From Lachnospiraceae bacterium FE2018 (lineage in GTDB: Bacteria; Bacillota; Clostridia; Lachnospirales; Lachnospiraceae): DNA of 40,710 bases. The DNA lies in contig JNKK01000023.1 in the NCBI GenBank assembly GCA_000702845.1, positions 1 through 40,710 of the forward strand, given 5' to 3'. Below are positions 25,102 to 33,641 of the stretch, piece after piece (positions within the stretch are counted from its first letter, which is position 1; each line of letters opens with the position of its first letter). The translations under genes and the position numbers were made by a program. The notes under the pieces are model-generated. The model worked only from the letters and a program-made list of their open reading frames with translations. It was not told where the DNA came from and did no database searches.

Positions 25102-26466
25102 ATGATTTTTCTTGGCTTTCTTCACTATGTGACACCTATGCTGATGTGTATTGTCGGACTGTGTCTGTTTACAGTCAGGCGTGATAACTGTCAGAAGAAA
25201 TTCATTTTTTGCATCATCGTAACCATTGTATTTGAATATTTGATCTATTATTCCATATTTGCCGGGGATGCAGAGATTCAGGGAATTCCGACATCAAAAA
25301 TCCTCATAGTATTAATGATCAATGTCCTGATTTTCTGGGGCGGATTGTACGTGTATGGAGGCTGGTCAAGAATCGGCATTTATCTCTTGACTACAGATAT
25401 GTTTCTTGGAATTGGTCAAAGAATATACTGGTCAGCATGGGAATATTTTACCCATCGGTCAGCAGATACATCCATTATTTATTTTAAAGATAATTCAGCA
25501 TTTGATCTTGGTTATGTGCTGAAGTTTCTGCCTGACTTTCTTCTTCTCACTCCGTTTTTGATCGGAGGCTATAAGCTGCGCAGCCGAACGCTCAGACCGG
25601 AGTGGCTGATCAAAACAATCGTGATTATTTATCTGGTGCTTGGAGCAAGTCCTCTGTCTGCAAGACCAGGACTGGACGTGGGACCGGGAGATAAAACTTT
25701 TATCATTATTTTTGTCTGGGTTGTTTTGTTCTTTCTTGTGATCATGACCATGCACATTACAGCGGTTCGCGAAACCCAGAGGATCCTTTATTTAAGAAAG
25801 CAGGTGGTGGCAGAACAGAGCCGGCTCCTGATGATTCAAAAAGAGAAAGTGCGCCGCCTTCGTCATGATGTGAAGAAACACCTCAGCAATCTGGAATATA
25901 TTCTGGAAAAAGAACCCGGTTTGCGATCGGATCCTTCTGTTCTGCATTATCAGCAAAAACTGCAATTAAATGAAGAATGGATGAAAGGGGTTTTCTATTG
26001 TGATTCGACCGCTGTAAACCTTTGCTTCGAACAGATCAAACGTTATTGTGACGACAAGGGAATTGTTCTTGATATTGCTTTGAAACGCGTTGATTTTTCC
26101 GGATGGACGCAGGAAGATCAGTTTACATTCGGCACGCTGCTTTTCAATCTTCTGCAGCTGTACGGTGACAACCGGTCTATTACAACAATTCGCTATACTG
26201 GAGATTGTATGCTGGGACAGAACATCCTGCGCATCTCAATGACGCCTGGAACTGACAACAGTCAGAACCAGAATAAGATTGAAGATAGAACAGAGTACAG
26301 GGAAAAGGGCAGGACAAAGGGTGGAACAAAAGAAATGCGACTCATCTCAAATCTGGAAAAGGACATTCGGCTGCTTATATCAAAGTTCGGAGGCAGGCTG
26401 GAGCATATAGATGATGGAGCTGAAGTGAGTTATGTGCTTAACTGGAAAGATGAGATCGGGAAATAG
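25102..26466 (+). CDS. Seven-helix receptor with RHD box and degenerate ATPase domain (paralogue 1)
   Basis: The 454-residue protein has seven predicted membrane helices (about residues 5-222) and a coiled linker (YLRKQVVAEQSRLLMIQKEK). The phosphoacceptor-like helix RRLRHDVKKHLSNLEYIL has His255. A GHKL-like C-terminal domain follows. The N-box reads LLFNLLQLYGD, so the first Asn is kept but the usual DNA is lost. The G-box region reads RLISNLEKDI with no GxG. A charged insertion with EDRTEYREKGRTK near residue 400 is unique to this copy. Positive charges between helices 1-2 and 5-6 put the C-terminus in the cytosol. GGAG lies upstream, 14 bases after the GHKL gene. Confidence 0.8.
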   Translation: MIFLGFLHYVTPMLMCIVGLCLFTVRRDNCQKKFIFCIIVTIVFEYLIYYSIFAGDAEIQGIPTSKILIVLMINVLIFWGGLYVYGGWSRIGIYLLTTDMFLGIGQRIYWSAWEYFTHRSADTSIIYFKDNSAFDLGYVLKFLPDFLLLTPFLIGGYKLRSRTLRPEWLIKTIVIIYLVLGASPLSARPGLDVGPGDKTFIIIFVWVVLFFLVIMTMHITAVRETQRILYLRKQVVAEQSRLLMIQKEKVRRLRHDVKKHLSNLEYILEKEPGLRSDPSVLHYQQKLQLNEEWMKGVFYCDSTAVNLCFEQIKRYCDDKGIVLDIALKRVDFSGWTQEDQFTFGTLLFNLLQLYGDNRSITTIRYTGDCMLGQNILRISMTPGTDNSQNQNKIEDRTEYREKGRTKGGTKEMRLISNLEKDIRLLISKFGGRLEHIDDGAEVSYVLNWKDEIGK

Positions 26467-26490
26467 AAACCATCAATGGAGCATTTGTAA

Positions 26491-27807
26491 ATGTATTTAG
26501 TCAGTTTTTTGCGCAGTGTGATCCCCATGCTGGTGTGCATTGTCGGGTTATACCTGTTTACAGTCAGGCGTGAACACTGTCAAATGAAATTCAATCTCTG
26601 CATTATAGCTGTTCTTGTGTTTCAATATGTGATCTTTTATTTTATGTTTAATGGAGATCCGGAGATTCAGGGAATGCCGATATCTAAAATCCTTCAGTTA
26701 TTGATGATCAGTTTCCTGACTTTCTGGGGCGGATTGTATGTGTATGGAGGCTGGTCCAGAATCGGCATCTATATTTTCTCAACAGACATAGTCCTTGGAA
26801 TCGGTGAAAGAATATACTGGGTGGCATGGGAACATCTTAACCAACGATTGGTTGAACGGTCAATTGTCTATTATAAAGGGAATCGGGTTGTTGAACGTGA
26901 TTCTTTTCCGATGTTTTTGTTCGACTGTCTTCTTCTTGTACCGTTTCTGGTCGGGGGGTATAAGCTGCGCAGCCGACCGCTCAGACCGGAGCGGCTGATG
27001 AAAGTAGTCGTAATTATTTATCTGATACTCGGGGCCAGTCCGCTGATTGCAAGATTGGGATTTGAAAGAGAATCAGCAGAAAAAACCGTTTTTACTTTGA
27101 TTGTCTGGTCCATTCTATGCTTTCTGGTAATTATGACCATACACATTACAACGGTTCGTGAAAACCGGCAGATTCTTTACTTAAGAAAGCAGGTGGTGGC
27201 AGAACAGAGCCGGCTCCTGATGATCCAAAAAGAGAAAGTGCGCCGTCTTCGTCATGATGTTAAGAAACACCTCGGCAATCTGGAATATATTCTTGAAAAA
27301 GAACCCGACCTTCGTTCGGATCCTTCACTCGTGCGATATCAGGAAAAACTGAATGCATATGAAGCATGGATGAAAGGATTCTTCTATTGTGATTCATCAG
27401 TAATGAACCTGTGTTTTGAACAGATCAAACGCTATTGTGACGACAGGGAAATTGTATTTGAGATTACCTTAAAACGTCTTGATTTTTCCGGATGGACGCA
27501 GGAAGATCAGCTTACATTCGGCACGCTGATTTTCAATCTTATTCAGCTGTATGGTGACAGTCAGTCCATTACAGCAATCCGCTATACCGGAGATTGTATG
27601 CTGGGACAGAATATTCTGCGGATTACAATGGAGAGTGGAAATGATGGTGTTCAGGTTCAGAATAAAATGAAACTCATCTCAAATTTGGAAAAAGACATCC
27701 GGTTGATTCTTTCAAAATATGAAGGCAAGGTGGAGCGTGCAGATGACGAAGAAATGTTGGATTATGTGCTCAACTGGAAAGATGAGAGCGGGAAAAAGAA
27801 ACTCTAA
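26491..27807 (+). CDS. Seven-helix receptor with RHD box and degenerate ATPase domain (paralogue 2)
   Basis: This 438-residue protein has the same order of parts as paralogue 1: seven helices, linker, RRLRHDVKKHLGNLEYIL with His255, and a GHKL-like domain with LIFNLIQLYGD for the N-box and no G-box. Its closest relative in the array is paralogue 3, with which it shares most of the first 80 residues. The predicted external loop between helices 4 and 5 reads NQRLVERSIVYYKGNRVVER and differs from the other copies. GGAG precedes the ATG. It should be in the cell membrane; the ligand is unknown. Confidence 0.8.
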   Translation: MYLVSFLRSVIPMLVCIVGLYLFTVRREHCQMKFNLCIIAVLVFQYVIFYFMFNGDPEIQGMPISKILQLLMISFLTFWGGLYVYGGWSRIGIYIFSTDIVLGIGERIYWVAWEHLNQRLVERSIVYYKGNRVVERDSFPMFLFDCLLLVPFLVGGYKLRSRPLRPERLMKVVVIIYLILGASPLIARLGFERESAEKTVFTLIVWSILCFLVIMTIHITTVRENRQILYLRKQVVAEQSRLLMIQKEKVRRLRHDVKKHLGNLEYILEKEPDLRSDPSLVRYQEKLNAYEAWMKGFFYCDSSVMNLCFEQIKRYCDDREIVFEITLKRLDFSGWTQEDQLTFGTLIFNLIQLYGDSQSITAIRYTGDCMLGQNILRITMESGNDGVQVQNKMKLISNLEKDIRLILSKYEGKVERADDEEMLDYVLNWKDESGKKKL

Positions 27808-27822
27808 ACGGAGCATGAATAA

Positions 27823-29145
27823 ATGTATTTAGTCAGCTTTTTGCGCAGTGTGATCCCTATGCTGGTGTGCGTTGTCGGGTTATACCTGTTTACAGTCAGG
27901 CGTGAACACTGTCAAATGAAATTTAATCTCTGTCTTATCACTGTCTTTTTGATTGAATATGTGATCTTTTATTTTATGTTTAATGGAGATCCGGAGATTC
28001 AGGGAATGCCGATCTCTAAAATCCTTCAGTTATTAATGATCAGTTATCTGATTTTCTGGGGCGGATTGTATGTGTATGGAGGCTGGTCCAGAATCGGTAT
28101 CTATCTTTTTGCGACAGATTTGGTCCTTGGTATTGGGGATCGATTGTATTGGGGCGTATGGGAAGCTCTTACCCACCGGTCAGTGGACCAGTCAACGATC
28201 TATTATAAAGGGAATACACTTGTTCAACGGGATTCTTTTCTGGTTTTTTTGCTTGACTGTCTTCTTCTTATTCCGTTTTTGATCGGAGGGTATAAACTTC
28301 GCAACCGGCCGCTCAGGCCGGAACGGCTGATCAAATTAGTCGTAATTATTTATCTGATACTCGGAGGCAGTCCTCTGATTACAAGGCCGGGATTTGAAGG
28401 AGAAGCAGCAGAAAAGACCTTTTTTACTTTGCTAGTCTGGTCCATTCTTTGCTTTCTGGTAATTATGACCATTCACATTACAACGGTCCGTGAAAACCGG
28501 CAGATTCTCTACTTGAGAAAACAGGTGGTGGCAGAACAAAGCCGGCTCCTGATGATTCAAAAAGAGAAAGTGCGTCGTCTTCGTCATGATGTGAGGAAGC
28601 ACCTCAGCAATCTGGAATATATTCTGGAAAAAGAACCTGACTTGCGTTCGGATCCTTCACTCGTGCGCTATCAGGAAAAACTGAATGCAAATGAGGCATG
28701 GATGAAAGGATTTTTTTATTGTGATTCATCAGTAATGAACCTGTGTTTTGAACAGATCAAACGCTATTGTAACGACAGGGAAATTGTACTTGAGATCACC
28801 TTAAAACGTCTTGATTTTTCCGGATGGACGCAGGAAGATCAGCTTACATTCGGCACGCTGCTTTTCAATCTTATGCAGTTGTACGGTGACAGCCGGTCTA
28901 TTATGGCAATTCGCTTTACCGGAGATTGTGTGCTGGGACAGAATATTCTGCGGATTACAATGGAGAGTGGAAATGATGGTGTTCAGGATCAGAATAAAAT
29001 GAAACTCATCTCAAATCTGGAAAAGGATATCCGGCTGGTTCTTACAAAATACGGAGGCAGGCTGGAGCGTATCGATGACAGTGATGATATGGTATATTCG
29101 ATTAACTGGAATGATGAGAATAGAAACCAGATGGAAGAGCACTGA
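27823..29145 (+). CDS. Seven-helix receptor with RHD box and degenerate ATPase domain (paralogue 3)
   Basis: A 440-residue copy beginning almost identically to paralogue 2 and starting 15 bases after it. His255 lies in RRLRHDVRKHLSNLEYIL (Lys to Arg change). The N-box equivalent is LLFNLMQLYGD and the G-box is absent, although the following KYGGRLE strand typical of GHKL domains is kept. The loop between helices 4 and 5 reads THRSVDQSTIYYKGNTLVQR. A CGGAG site precedes the ATG. The frame is intact from end to end, so the loss of ATPase motifs is not simple decay. Confidence 0.8.
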   Translation: MYLVSFLRSVIPMLVCVVGLYLFTVRREHCQMKFNLCLITVFLIEYVIFYFMFNGDPEIQGMPISKILQLLMISYLIFWGGLYVYGGWSRIGIYLFATDLVLGIGDRLYWGVWEALTHRSVDQSTIYYKGNTLVQRDSFLVFLLDCLLLIPFLIGGYKLRNRPLRPERLIKLVVIIYLILGGSPLITRPGFEGEAAEKTFFTLLVWSILCFLVIMTIHITTVRENRQILYLRKQVVAEQSRLLMIQKEKVRRLRHDVRKHLSNLEYILEKEPDLRSDPSLVRYQEKLNANEAWMKGFFYCDSSVMNLCFEQIKRYCNDREIVLEITLKRLDFSGWTQEDQLTFGTLLFNLMQLYGDSRSIMAIRFTGDCVLGQNILRITMESGNDGVQDQNKMKLISNLEKDIRLVLTKYGGRLERIDDSDDMVYSINWNDENRNQMEEH

Positions 29146-29192
29146 TGCTTACGGTTTAACGGTTTAAAGGAGTCCGTTTTTGGAGTGTTTTA

Positions 29193-30500
29193 ATGTATTT
29201 AATCGGTTTTCTGCACCATGTGATACCCATGCTGATGTGTATTGGCGGACTGTGCATGTTTACAGTCAGGCGCGAGTATTGTCAAAAGAAATTTATTCTC
29301 TGCATGATCGTTATCTTTGTGCTTGAATATGTGATCTATTATTATATGTTAAACAACGATCCGGAGATTCAGGGGATTCCGATCTCAAAAATTCTCACAA
29401 CGCTAATGATTAGTCTCCTGATCTTCTGGGGAGGATTGTATGTATATGGAGGCTGGTCCAGAATTGGCATCTATATTTTCACTTTAGATATGCTCCTTGG
29501 AACAGGTGAAAGAATTTACTGGGCGATATGGGAATCTTTTACGCATCGTTTAGTGGATCAATCTGTTATATATTACAGAGGGAATAAAGATTTTAATCAT
29601 GACTTTATTCTGATGTTTTTGCCTGATTTTCTGCTTCTTGTACCTCTTTTATTTGCAGGACATAAGCTGCGCAATCGGACGCTCAGACCAGAGTGGCTGA
29701 TCAAAACAGTTGTAATTATTTATCTGTTGCTTGGAGCCAGTCCGCTGGTTACCAGGACAGGATTGAGCGGTGGATTTGGAGTAAAAACTTTTTTGATTGT
29801 ACTTGTCTGGGCTGCTCTTTGTTTTCTTGTAATCATGACCATTTACATTACAGCGGTCCGTGAAAACCGGCAGATTCTCTACTTAAGAAAGCAGGTGGTG
29901 GCAGAACAGAGCCGACTCCTGATGATTCAAAAAGAGAAAGTGCGCCGTCTTCGTCATGATGTAAAGAAACACCTCAGCAATCTGGAATATATTCTGGAAA
30001 AAGAACCTGACTTGCGGTTGGATCCTTCACTCTTGCGCTATCAGGAAAAACTGAACACAAATGAAGCATGGATGAGAGGTTTTTTCTATTGTGATTCGTC
30101 AGTAATGAACCTGTGTTTTGAACAGATCAAACGTTATTGTGACGACAGGGGAATTGTACTTGAATTTGTCTTGAAGCGTCTTGATTTTTCAGGATGGACG
30201 CAGGAAGATCAGCTTACATTCGGCACGCTTCTTTTTAATCTTCTGCAGCTGTACAGTGACAGCCGGTCTATTATGACAATTTGCTATAACGGAGATTGTA
30301 TTCTGGGACAAAATATTCTGCATATTACAATGGAGACAGGAACGGCAGAGGTTCAGAATCAGAAAAAATTGAAGCTTATCCCTGATCTGGAAAAGAATAT
30401 ACGGCTGGTTCTTAAAAAATATGGAGGCAGGATAGAACATACAAAAAACGGCGACGAGCCGGGGTATGCGATAAACTGGAATGATGAGAGCGGAGACTAA
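29193..30500 (+). CDS. Seven-helix receptor with RHD box and degenerate ATPase domain (paralogue 4)
   Basis: The 435-residue last copy has an N-terminal membrane part more like paralogue 1 (FLHHVIPMLMCIGGLCMFTV). It has the same RRLRHDVKKHLSNLEYIL helix with His255, N-box equivalent LLFNLLQLYSD and KLIPDLEKNI in place of the G-box. The external loop reads THRLVDQSVIYYRGNKDFNH. GGAG lies upstream after a 47-base gap. A strong terminator follows at once, ending the operon. No peptide precursor or AgrB-like protease gene is present in the operon or its gaps. Confidence 0.8.
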   Translation: MYLIGFLHHVIPMLMCIGGLCMFTVRREYCQKKFILCMIVIFVLEYVIYYYMLNNDPEIQGIPISKILTTLMISLLIFWGGLYVYGGWSRIGIYIFTLDMLLGTGERIYWAIWESFTHRLVDQSVIYYRGNKDFNHDFILMFLPDFLLLVPLLFAGHKLRNRTLRPEWLIKTVVIIYLLLGASPLVTRTGLSGGFGVKTFLIVLVWAALCFLVIMTIYITAVRENRQILYLRKQVVAEQSRLLMIQKEKVRRLRHDVKKHLSNLEYILEKEPDLRLDPSLLRYQEKLNTNEAWMRGFFYCDSSVMNLCFEQIKRYCDDRGIVLEFVLKRLDFSGWTQEDQLTFGTLLFNLLQLYSDSRSIMTICYNGDCILGQNILHITMETGTAEVQNQKKLKLIPDLEKNIRLVLKKYGGRIEHTKNGDEPGYAINWNDESGD

Positions 30501-30503
30501 GTG

Positions 30504-30540
30504 AAGAGCACTGATGCGATAAGCATTGGTGCTCTTTTGT
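30504..30540 (+). terminator. Terminator of the LytTR/receptor operon
   Basis: AAGAGCACTGATGC (30504-30517) pairs with GCATTGGTGCTCTT (30523-30536) over 14 bp with two wobbles, followed by TTGT. Confidence 0.8.
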
Positions 30541-30678
30541 ACGGAAAAGAGAGGTTTTTGCACCAATATGCAACAGAGACAGCATATTGAAATGATACTA
30601 TTAAATTGAGTTGGACTATAGAAGGCACTTGCTTTGGAACCGATTCCCGTGAAGCGTGCTTAAAACAGAGGTTTTAAA

Positions 30679-31011
30679 ATGAATATACAGGAAAGAAAAG
30701 TATGGAAATCATTTCTAGAGGAATTATTGAAAGATAAGGAAGAATCGGCAGGCGTAACTGGGATTCGTGTTGATCTTTGCAGCCAGATTATTGATATGTC
30801 GAAAAATGAACTGTTTGAGTTTTGTCAGGATCTGGAATCAATTCCGTGTCAGCTTGAAAAACCGGAAATGGCTATGAATTGCGATATCTGCAGGGAGGAA
30901 TATGGCATCTGCCCCGGTCGGAACGGAGACGTTGATTTCAAAATATGTGAGAAACGATTTTGGAATTGCGCAGAAAAAAGAGCATCAGCTAGTACGAGAA
31001 TTCATCAATAA
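30679..31011 (+). CDS. Small Cys-containing protein of unknown function (110 aa)
   Basis: The 110-residue product has a helical N-terminal half (residues 1-60, ERKVWKSFLEELLKD, MSKNELFEFCQDLESI). A cysteine cluster follows at about residues 68-96: CDICREEYGIC, then a Cys in FKICEKRFWNC, with spacing that could bind a metal. There is no signal peptide or membrane helix, so it is probably cytosolic. AGAGG lies upstream and a strong terminator follows, so it is monocistronic. I do not recognise the family. Its place after the receptor operon gives no clear hint because a terminator separates them. Confidence 0.6.
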   Translation: MNIQERKVWKSFLEELLKDKEESAGVTGIRVDLCSQIIDMSKNELFEFCQDLESIPCQLEKPEMAMNCDICREEYGICPGRNGDVDFKICEKRFWNCAEKRASASTRIHQ

Positions 31012-31016
31012 GGGAG

Positions 31017-31043
31017 AAAAAAGCCGGGATCCTGGCTTTTTTT
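31017..31043 (+). terminator. Terminator after the small Cys protein gene
   Basis: AAAAAAGCC and GGCTTTTTTT flank a GGGATCCT loop (one extra G-T pair possible), a classical intrinsic terminator. Confidence 0.8.
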
Positions 31044-31059
31044 GTTTTACACAAAATCA

Positions 31060-31089
31060 TTCACAGATGCTAAGCCAATGCAGTATAAT
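31060..31089 (+). promoter_or_regulatory. Promoter of the membrane-anchored protein gene
   Basis: TTCACA (31060-31065), an 18-base spacer and a perfect TATAAT (31084-31089). Confidence 0.7.
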
Positions 31090-31131
31090 GAAACAAATAA
31101 AACACCTCTCACCAGAAGGAGACTTGTATAA

Positions 31132-32007
31132 TTGGAAAAGAACGGACATGATCTTAAGAAGCGTACGATTCATAGTTCTCCAACGCTGCAGGAATATGAA
31201 ATAAAGTCAGATCCTCCTGTACAGGAAAGGAAAAAATCATTTCGTGCCGGTAAGGTAGTCCTTGTGATTGTCCTGCTGCTGGCTGTCGTCGCAGCATACA
31301 ATTTGTTCAAGAATCCGATGTATCCCGTGTATCCCGGGCCTTCCGGTCAGACGGAAACTTCGTCAGCCGATATCGGTCAGACCGACACATCGTCTGCGAC
31401 TACACCGGCAGAAACCGATGAATCCGAAGAAATCGTATCTGATTCAGCTTCCTTCTCAAATGATTCAACGGAAAGTACTGCAGACACAGAAGCACAAGAA
31501 CAAGCAGGCTCAGAGGATACAGAAACACCATCCGGTTCAGATGAAAGTGCAGACAGTTCTTCAGAGAGAAAGACAAAAGAAGATGAATATACAGCAGCTC
31601 AGATTGAAGAAGCGGCAACACACATCTGGGAATACGGGATGACAGATGAAGATGGAAATAAGTGTTATGTGGGATTTTATGAGAATGAAGATTCATCCAT
31701 TGCAGGAATACAGTTCTTTAAAACGGACGGAAGCGCAACCACATTTGATTATCATGATGGTGAAGTAATCCTGAAAGACGGAACAATCAATGTGACAAAT
31801 CCCGGTATGGATGAATTAGAAGCAGGCGGCGAATATCATGCATATACATATACCTGGATACGGGATAAAGAAAGTTTTACAAAAGCAGATTTGGGTGAAG
31901 ACGAGATAATCGTAGAAGTTGATGGAACACAATATCTGCTGACTTCGGGGAATTTAGAAACATATGTGACGATCCATCAGAAGCTGGTAAATATTAATTG
32001 GGCTTAA
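31132..32007 (+). CDS. Membrane-anchored protein with Ser/Thr/Glu-rich linker
   Basis: The 291-residue product starts at TTG 31132, ten bases after AGAAGGAG. Residues 1-38 are cytosolic and basic, 39-58 form one membrane helix (VVLVIVLLLAVVAAYNLF), and about 65-150 are an acidic Ser/Thr/Glu-rich stalk. The C-terminal 130 residues form a beta-rich external domain with ITHIWEYGMTDEDGN-like strands and no recognised family. The orientation (N-in) follows from the basic N-terminus. The amylase gene follows 41 bases later and could be co-transcribed. Function unknown. Confidence 0.7.
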   Translation: MEKNGHDLKKRTIHSSPTLQEYEIKSDPPVQERKKSFRAGKVVLVIVLLLAVVAAYNLFKNPMYPVYPGPSGQTETSSADIGQTDTSSATTPAETDESEEIVSDSASFSNDSTESTADTEAQEQAGSEDTETPSGSDESADSSSERKTKEDEYTAAQIEEAATHIWEYGMTDEDGNKCYVGFYENEDSSIAGIQFFKTDGSATTFDYHDGEVILKDGTINVTNPGMDELEAGGEYHAYTYTWIRDKESFTKADLGEDEIIVEVDGTQYLLTSGNLETYVTIHQKLVNINWA

Positions 32008-32048
32008 GGTCTGTAAGAAAAAATGTTTCAGGAAATGAGGCTATATTT

Positions 32049-33521
32049 ATGGCAAATAATAAAACCATGATGCAGTATTTTGAATGGTATCTTCCGAACG
32101 ATGGTTTCTGGTGGAAGAGATGTGCTGCTAAGGCACCGAATTTGGCAGCGCTTGGAATTACAGATATCTGGCTTCCGCCGGCATATAAAGGCACATCGCA
32201 GGATGATGTCGGATATGGCGTCTACGACTTATATGATCTTGGAGAATTTGATCAAAAGGAAACGGTCCGGACGAAATACGGAACCAAAGAAGAATATCTG
32301 GAAGCGATTCAGTCCTTTCACACAGAAGGAATCCGTGTATTCGCCGACATTGTTCTGAATCACAGGATGGGCGGAGATGAACTGGAGGATGTTCAGGCAG
32401 TACCGGTTTCTCCGGAAGACAGGAACCGCCAGATCGGTGAAGAACAGACCGTCAGGGTCTGGTCAAAGTTCACATTCCCCGGAAGAAACGGAAAACACAG
32501 CGGATTTATCTGGGACCATACGCATTTTACCGGAACAGACTGGGATGAGTTGACAAAGGAAGAGGGAAAGATTTACCGCTTTACCGGTAAAAGCTGGGAC
32601 CCGGATACAGACCCGGAAAAGGGTAATTTTGATTACCTGATGGGAATGAATGTTGACATGGACAATCCTGTGGTCACCGGAGAACTGAAAAGATGGCTGG
32701 AATGGTATCTGCGTGAAACCGGCGTTGACGGTCTGCGGCTGGATGCCGTGAAACATATCAGCTTTCCGTTTTACAGAGAATTTCTGTCAGAAATACGCAG
32801 GGAGACACACAGAGATTATCCAGCTGTGGGCGAATACTGGAGTGGTGACATCGGCAGACTGCTGTATTATCTTGATTCCGTGGAAAATGAGATGTCACTT
32901 TTCGATGTGGCTCTGCATTACAATTTCTTCCATGCTGCGGAGGCAGGCAGCGATTATGATATGCAGCAGATTCTTAAGGGAACGCTGGTATCGGAGAGGC
33001 CCGAGAGAGCCGTGACATTTGTGGACAATCATGATACGCAGCTGGGACAGAGTCTGCAGTCTTTTGTAGACGACTGGTTCAAGCCGCTGGCGTATGCAGT
33101 CATTCTCCTTCGGGAGGGCGGTCTGCCGTGCGTCTTTTACACAGATTATTACGGGAATCCCGCATATAACCGCCCGCTGGTTCCAAACCTTGGAAAACTG
33201 GTCAAGCTGAGACATTCTTATGCCTATGGCGAACAGGAAGATTATTTTGATGATCCGCATATTGTCGGCTGGGTACGGAAGGGGCTGCAGGAAAAGCCCG
33301 GCTCCGGGATCGCCGTCCTTCTGAGCAATGCGGAAAGCGGAACGAAAAGGATGAATATTGGTGCAGGGTTTTCCGGTACATCATTCTATGACGCGTTTGG
33401 TGTTTTTCAGGATCCTGTAATAATTGACGAGGAAGGTTATGGAGACTTCTCAGTTGAAGAGAGAAGCGTATCTGTCTGGGTGCAGGAAGACGCACTGGAA
33501 GATCTGACAGTAAATGAGTAA
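32049..33521 (+). CDS. GH13 alpha-amylase, cytosolic type
   Basis: The 490-residue enzyme begins MMQYFEWYLPNDG, typical of the liquefying bacterial amylase subfamily (GH13_5). The (beta/alpha)8 motifs are all present: FADIVLNH, GLRLDAVKH with nucleophile Asp232, AVGEYW with acid/base Glu262 and FVDNHDTQ with Asp329. These positions are nearly those of Bacillus AmyS. There is no signal peptide, so it hydrolyses alpha-1,4 glucans (glycogen, imported maltodextrins) inside the cell. ATG 32049 follows GAGG by 8 bases; the longer frame from 31998 lacks a site. The family and catalytic residues are clear. Confidence 0.95.
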   Translation: MANNKTMMQYFEWYLPNDGFWWKRCAAKAPNLAALGITDIWLPPAYKGTSQDDVGYGVYDLYDLGEFDQKETVRTKYGTKEEYLEAIQSFHTEGIRVFADIVLNHRMGGDELEDVQAVPVSPEDRNRQIGEEQTVRVWSKFTFPGRNGKHSGFIWDHTHFTGTDWDELTKEEGKIYRFTGKSWDPDTDPEKGNFDYLMGMNVDMDNPVVTGELKRWLEWYLRETGVDGLRLDAVKHISFPFYREFLSEIRRETHRDYPAVGEYWSGDIGRLLYYLDSVENEMSLFDVALHYNFFHAAEAGSDYDMQQILKGTLVSERPERAVTFVDNHDTQLGQSLQSFVDDWFKPLAYAVILLREGGLPCVFYTDYYGNPAYNRPLVPNLGKLVKLRHSYAYGEQEDYFDDPHIVGWVRKGLQEKPGSGIAVLLSNAESGTKRMNIGAGFSGTSFYDAFGVFQDPVIIDEEGYGDFSVEERSVSVWVQEDALEDLTVNE

Positions 33522-33547
33522 TTTTCTGCGTATACTGCAAACAGACC

Positions 33548-33576
33548 CTGTCGGTGAAACCCGGCAGAGTGTTTTC
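33548..33576 (+). terminator. Terminator after the amylase gene
   Basis: CTGTCGG (33548-33554) pairs with CCGGCAG (33561-33567), followed by AGTGTTTTC. Confidence 0.6.
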
Positions 33577-33641
33577 ATGAAGAAATATATATGTTAAACT
33601 ATCTCTATATTTAACGATGTAAGGATTGGAGGAAATGTGCC

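Larger units (their letters stand above)
25102..30500 (+). repeat. Tandem array of four paralogous receptor genes
   Basis: Four genes of 1.31-1.37 kb follow one another in the same direction with gaps of 24, 15 and 47 bases. The stretch encoding the linker and RHD helix is almost identical in DNA in all four, while parts of the membrane region differ. This points to repeated duplication with later divergence or gene conversion. Confidence 0.9.

Noticed and set aside
25102-30500. Four complete sensor kinases each with its own regulator
   Set aside because: The ATP-site motifs are missing in all four copies and there is only one response regulator gene.
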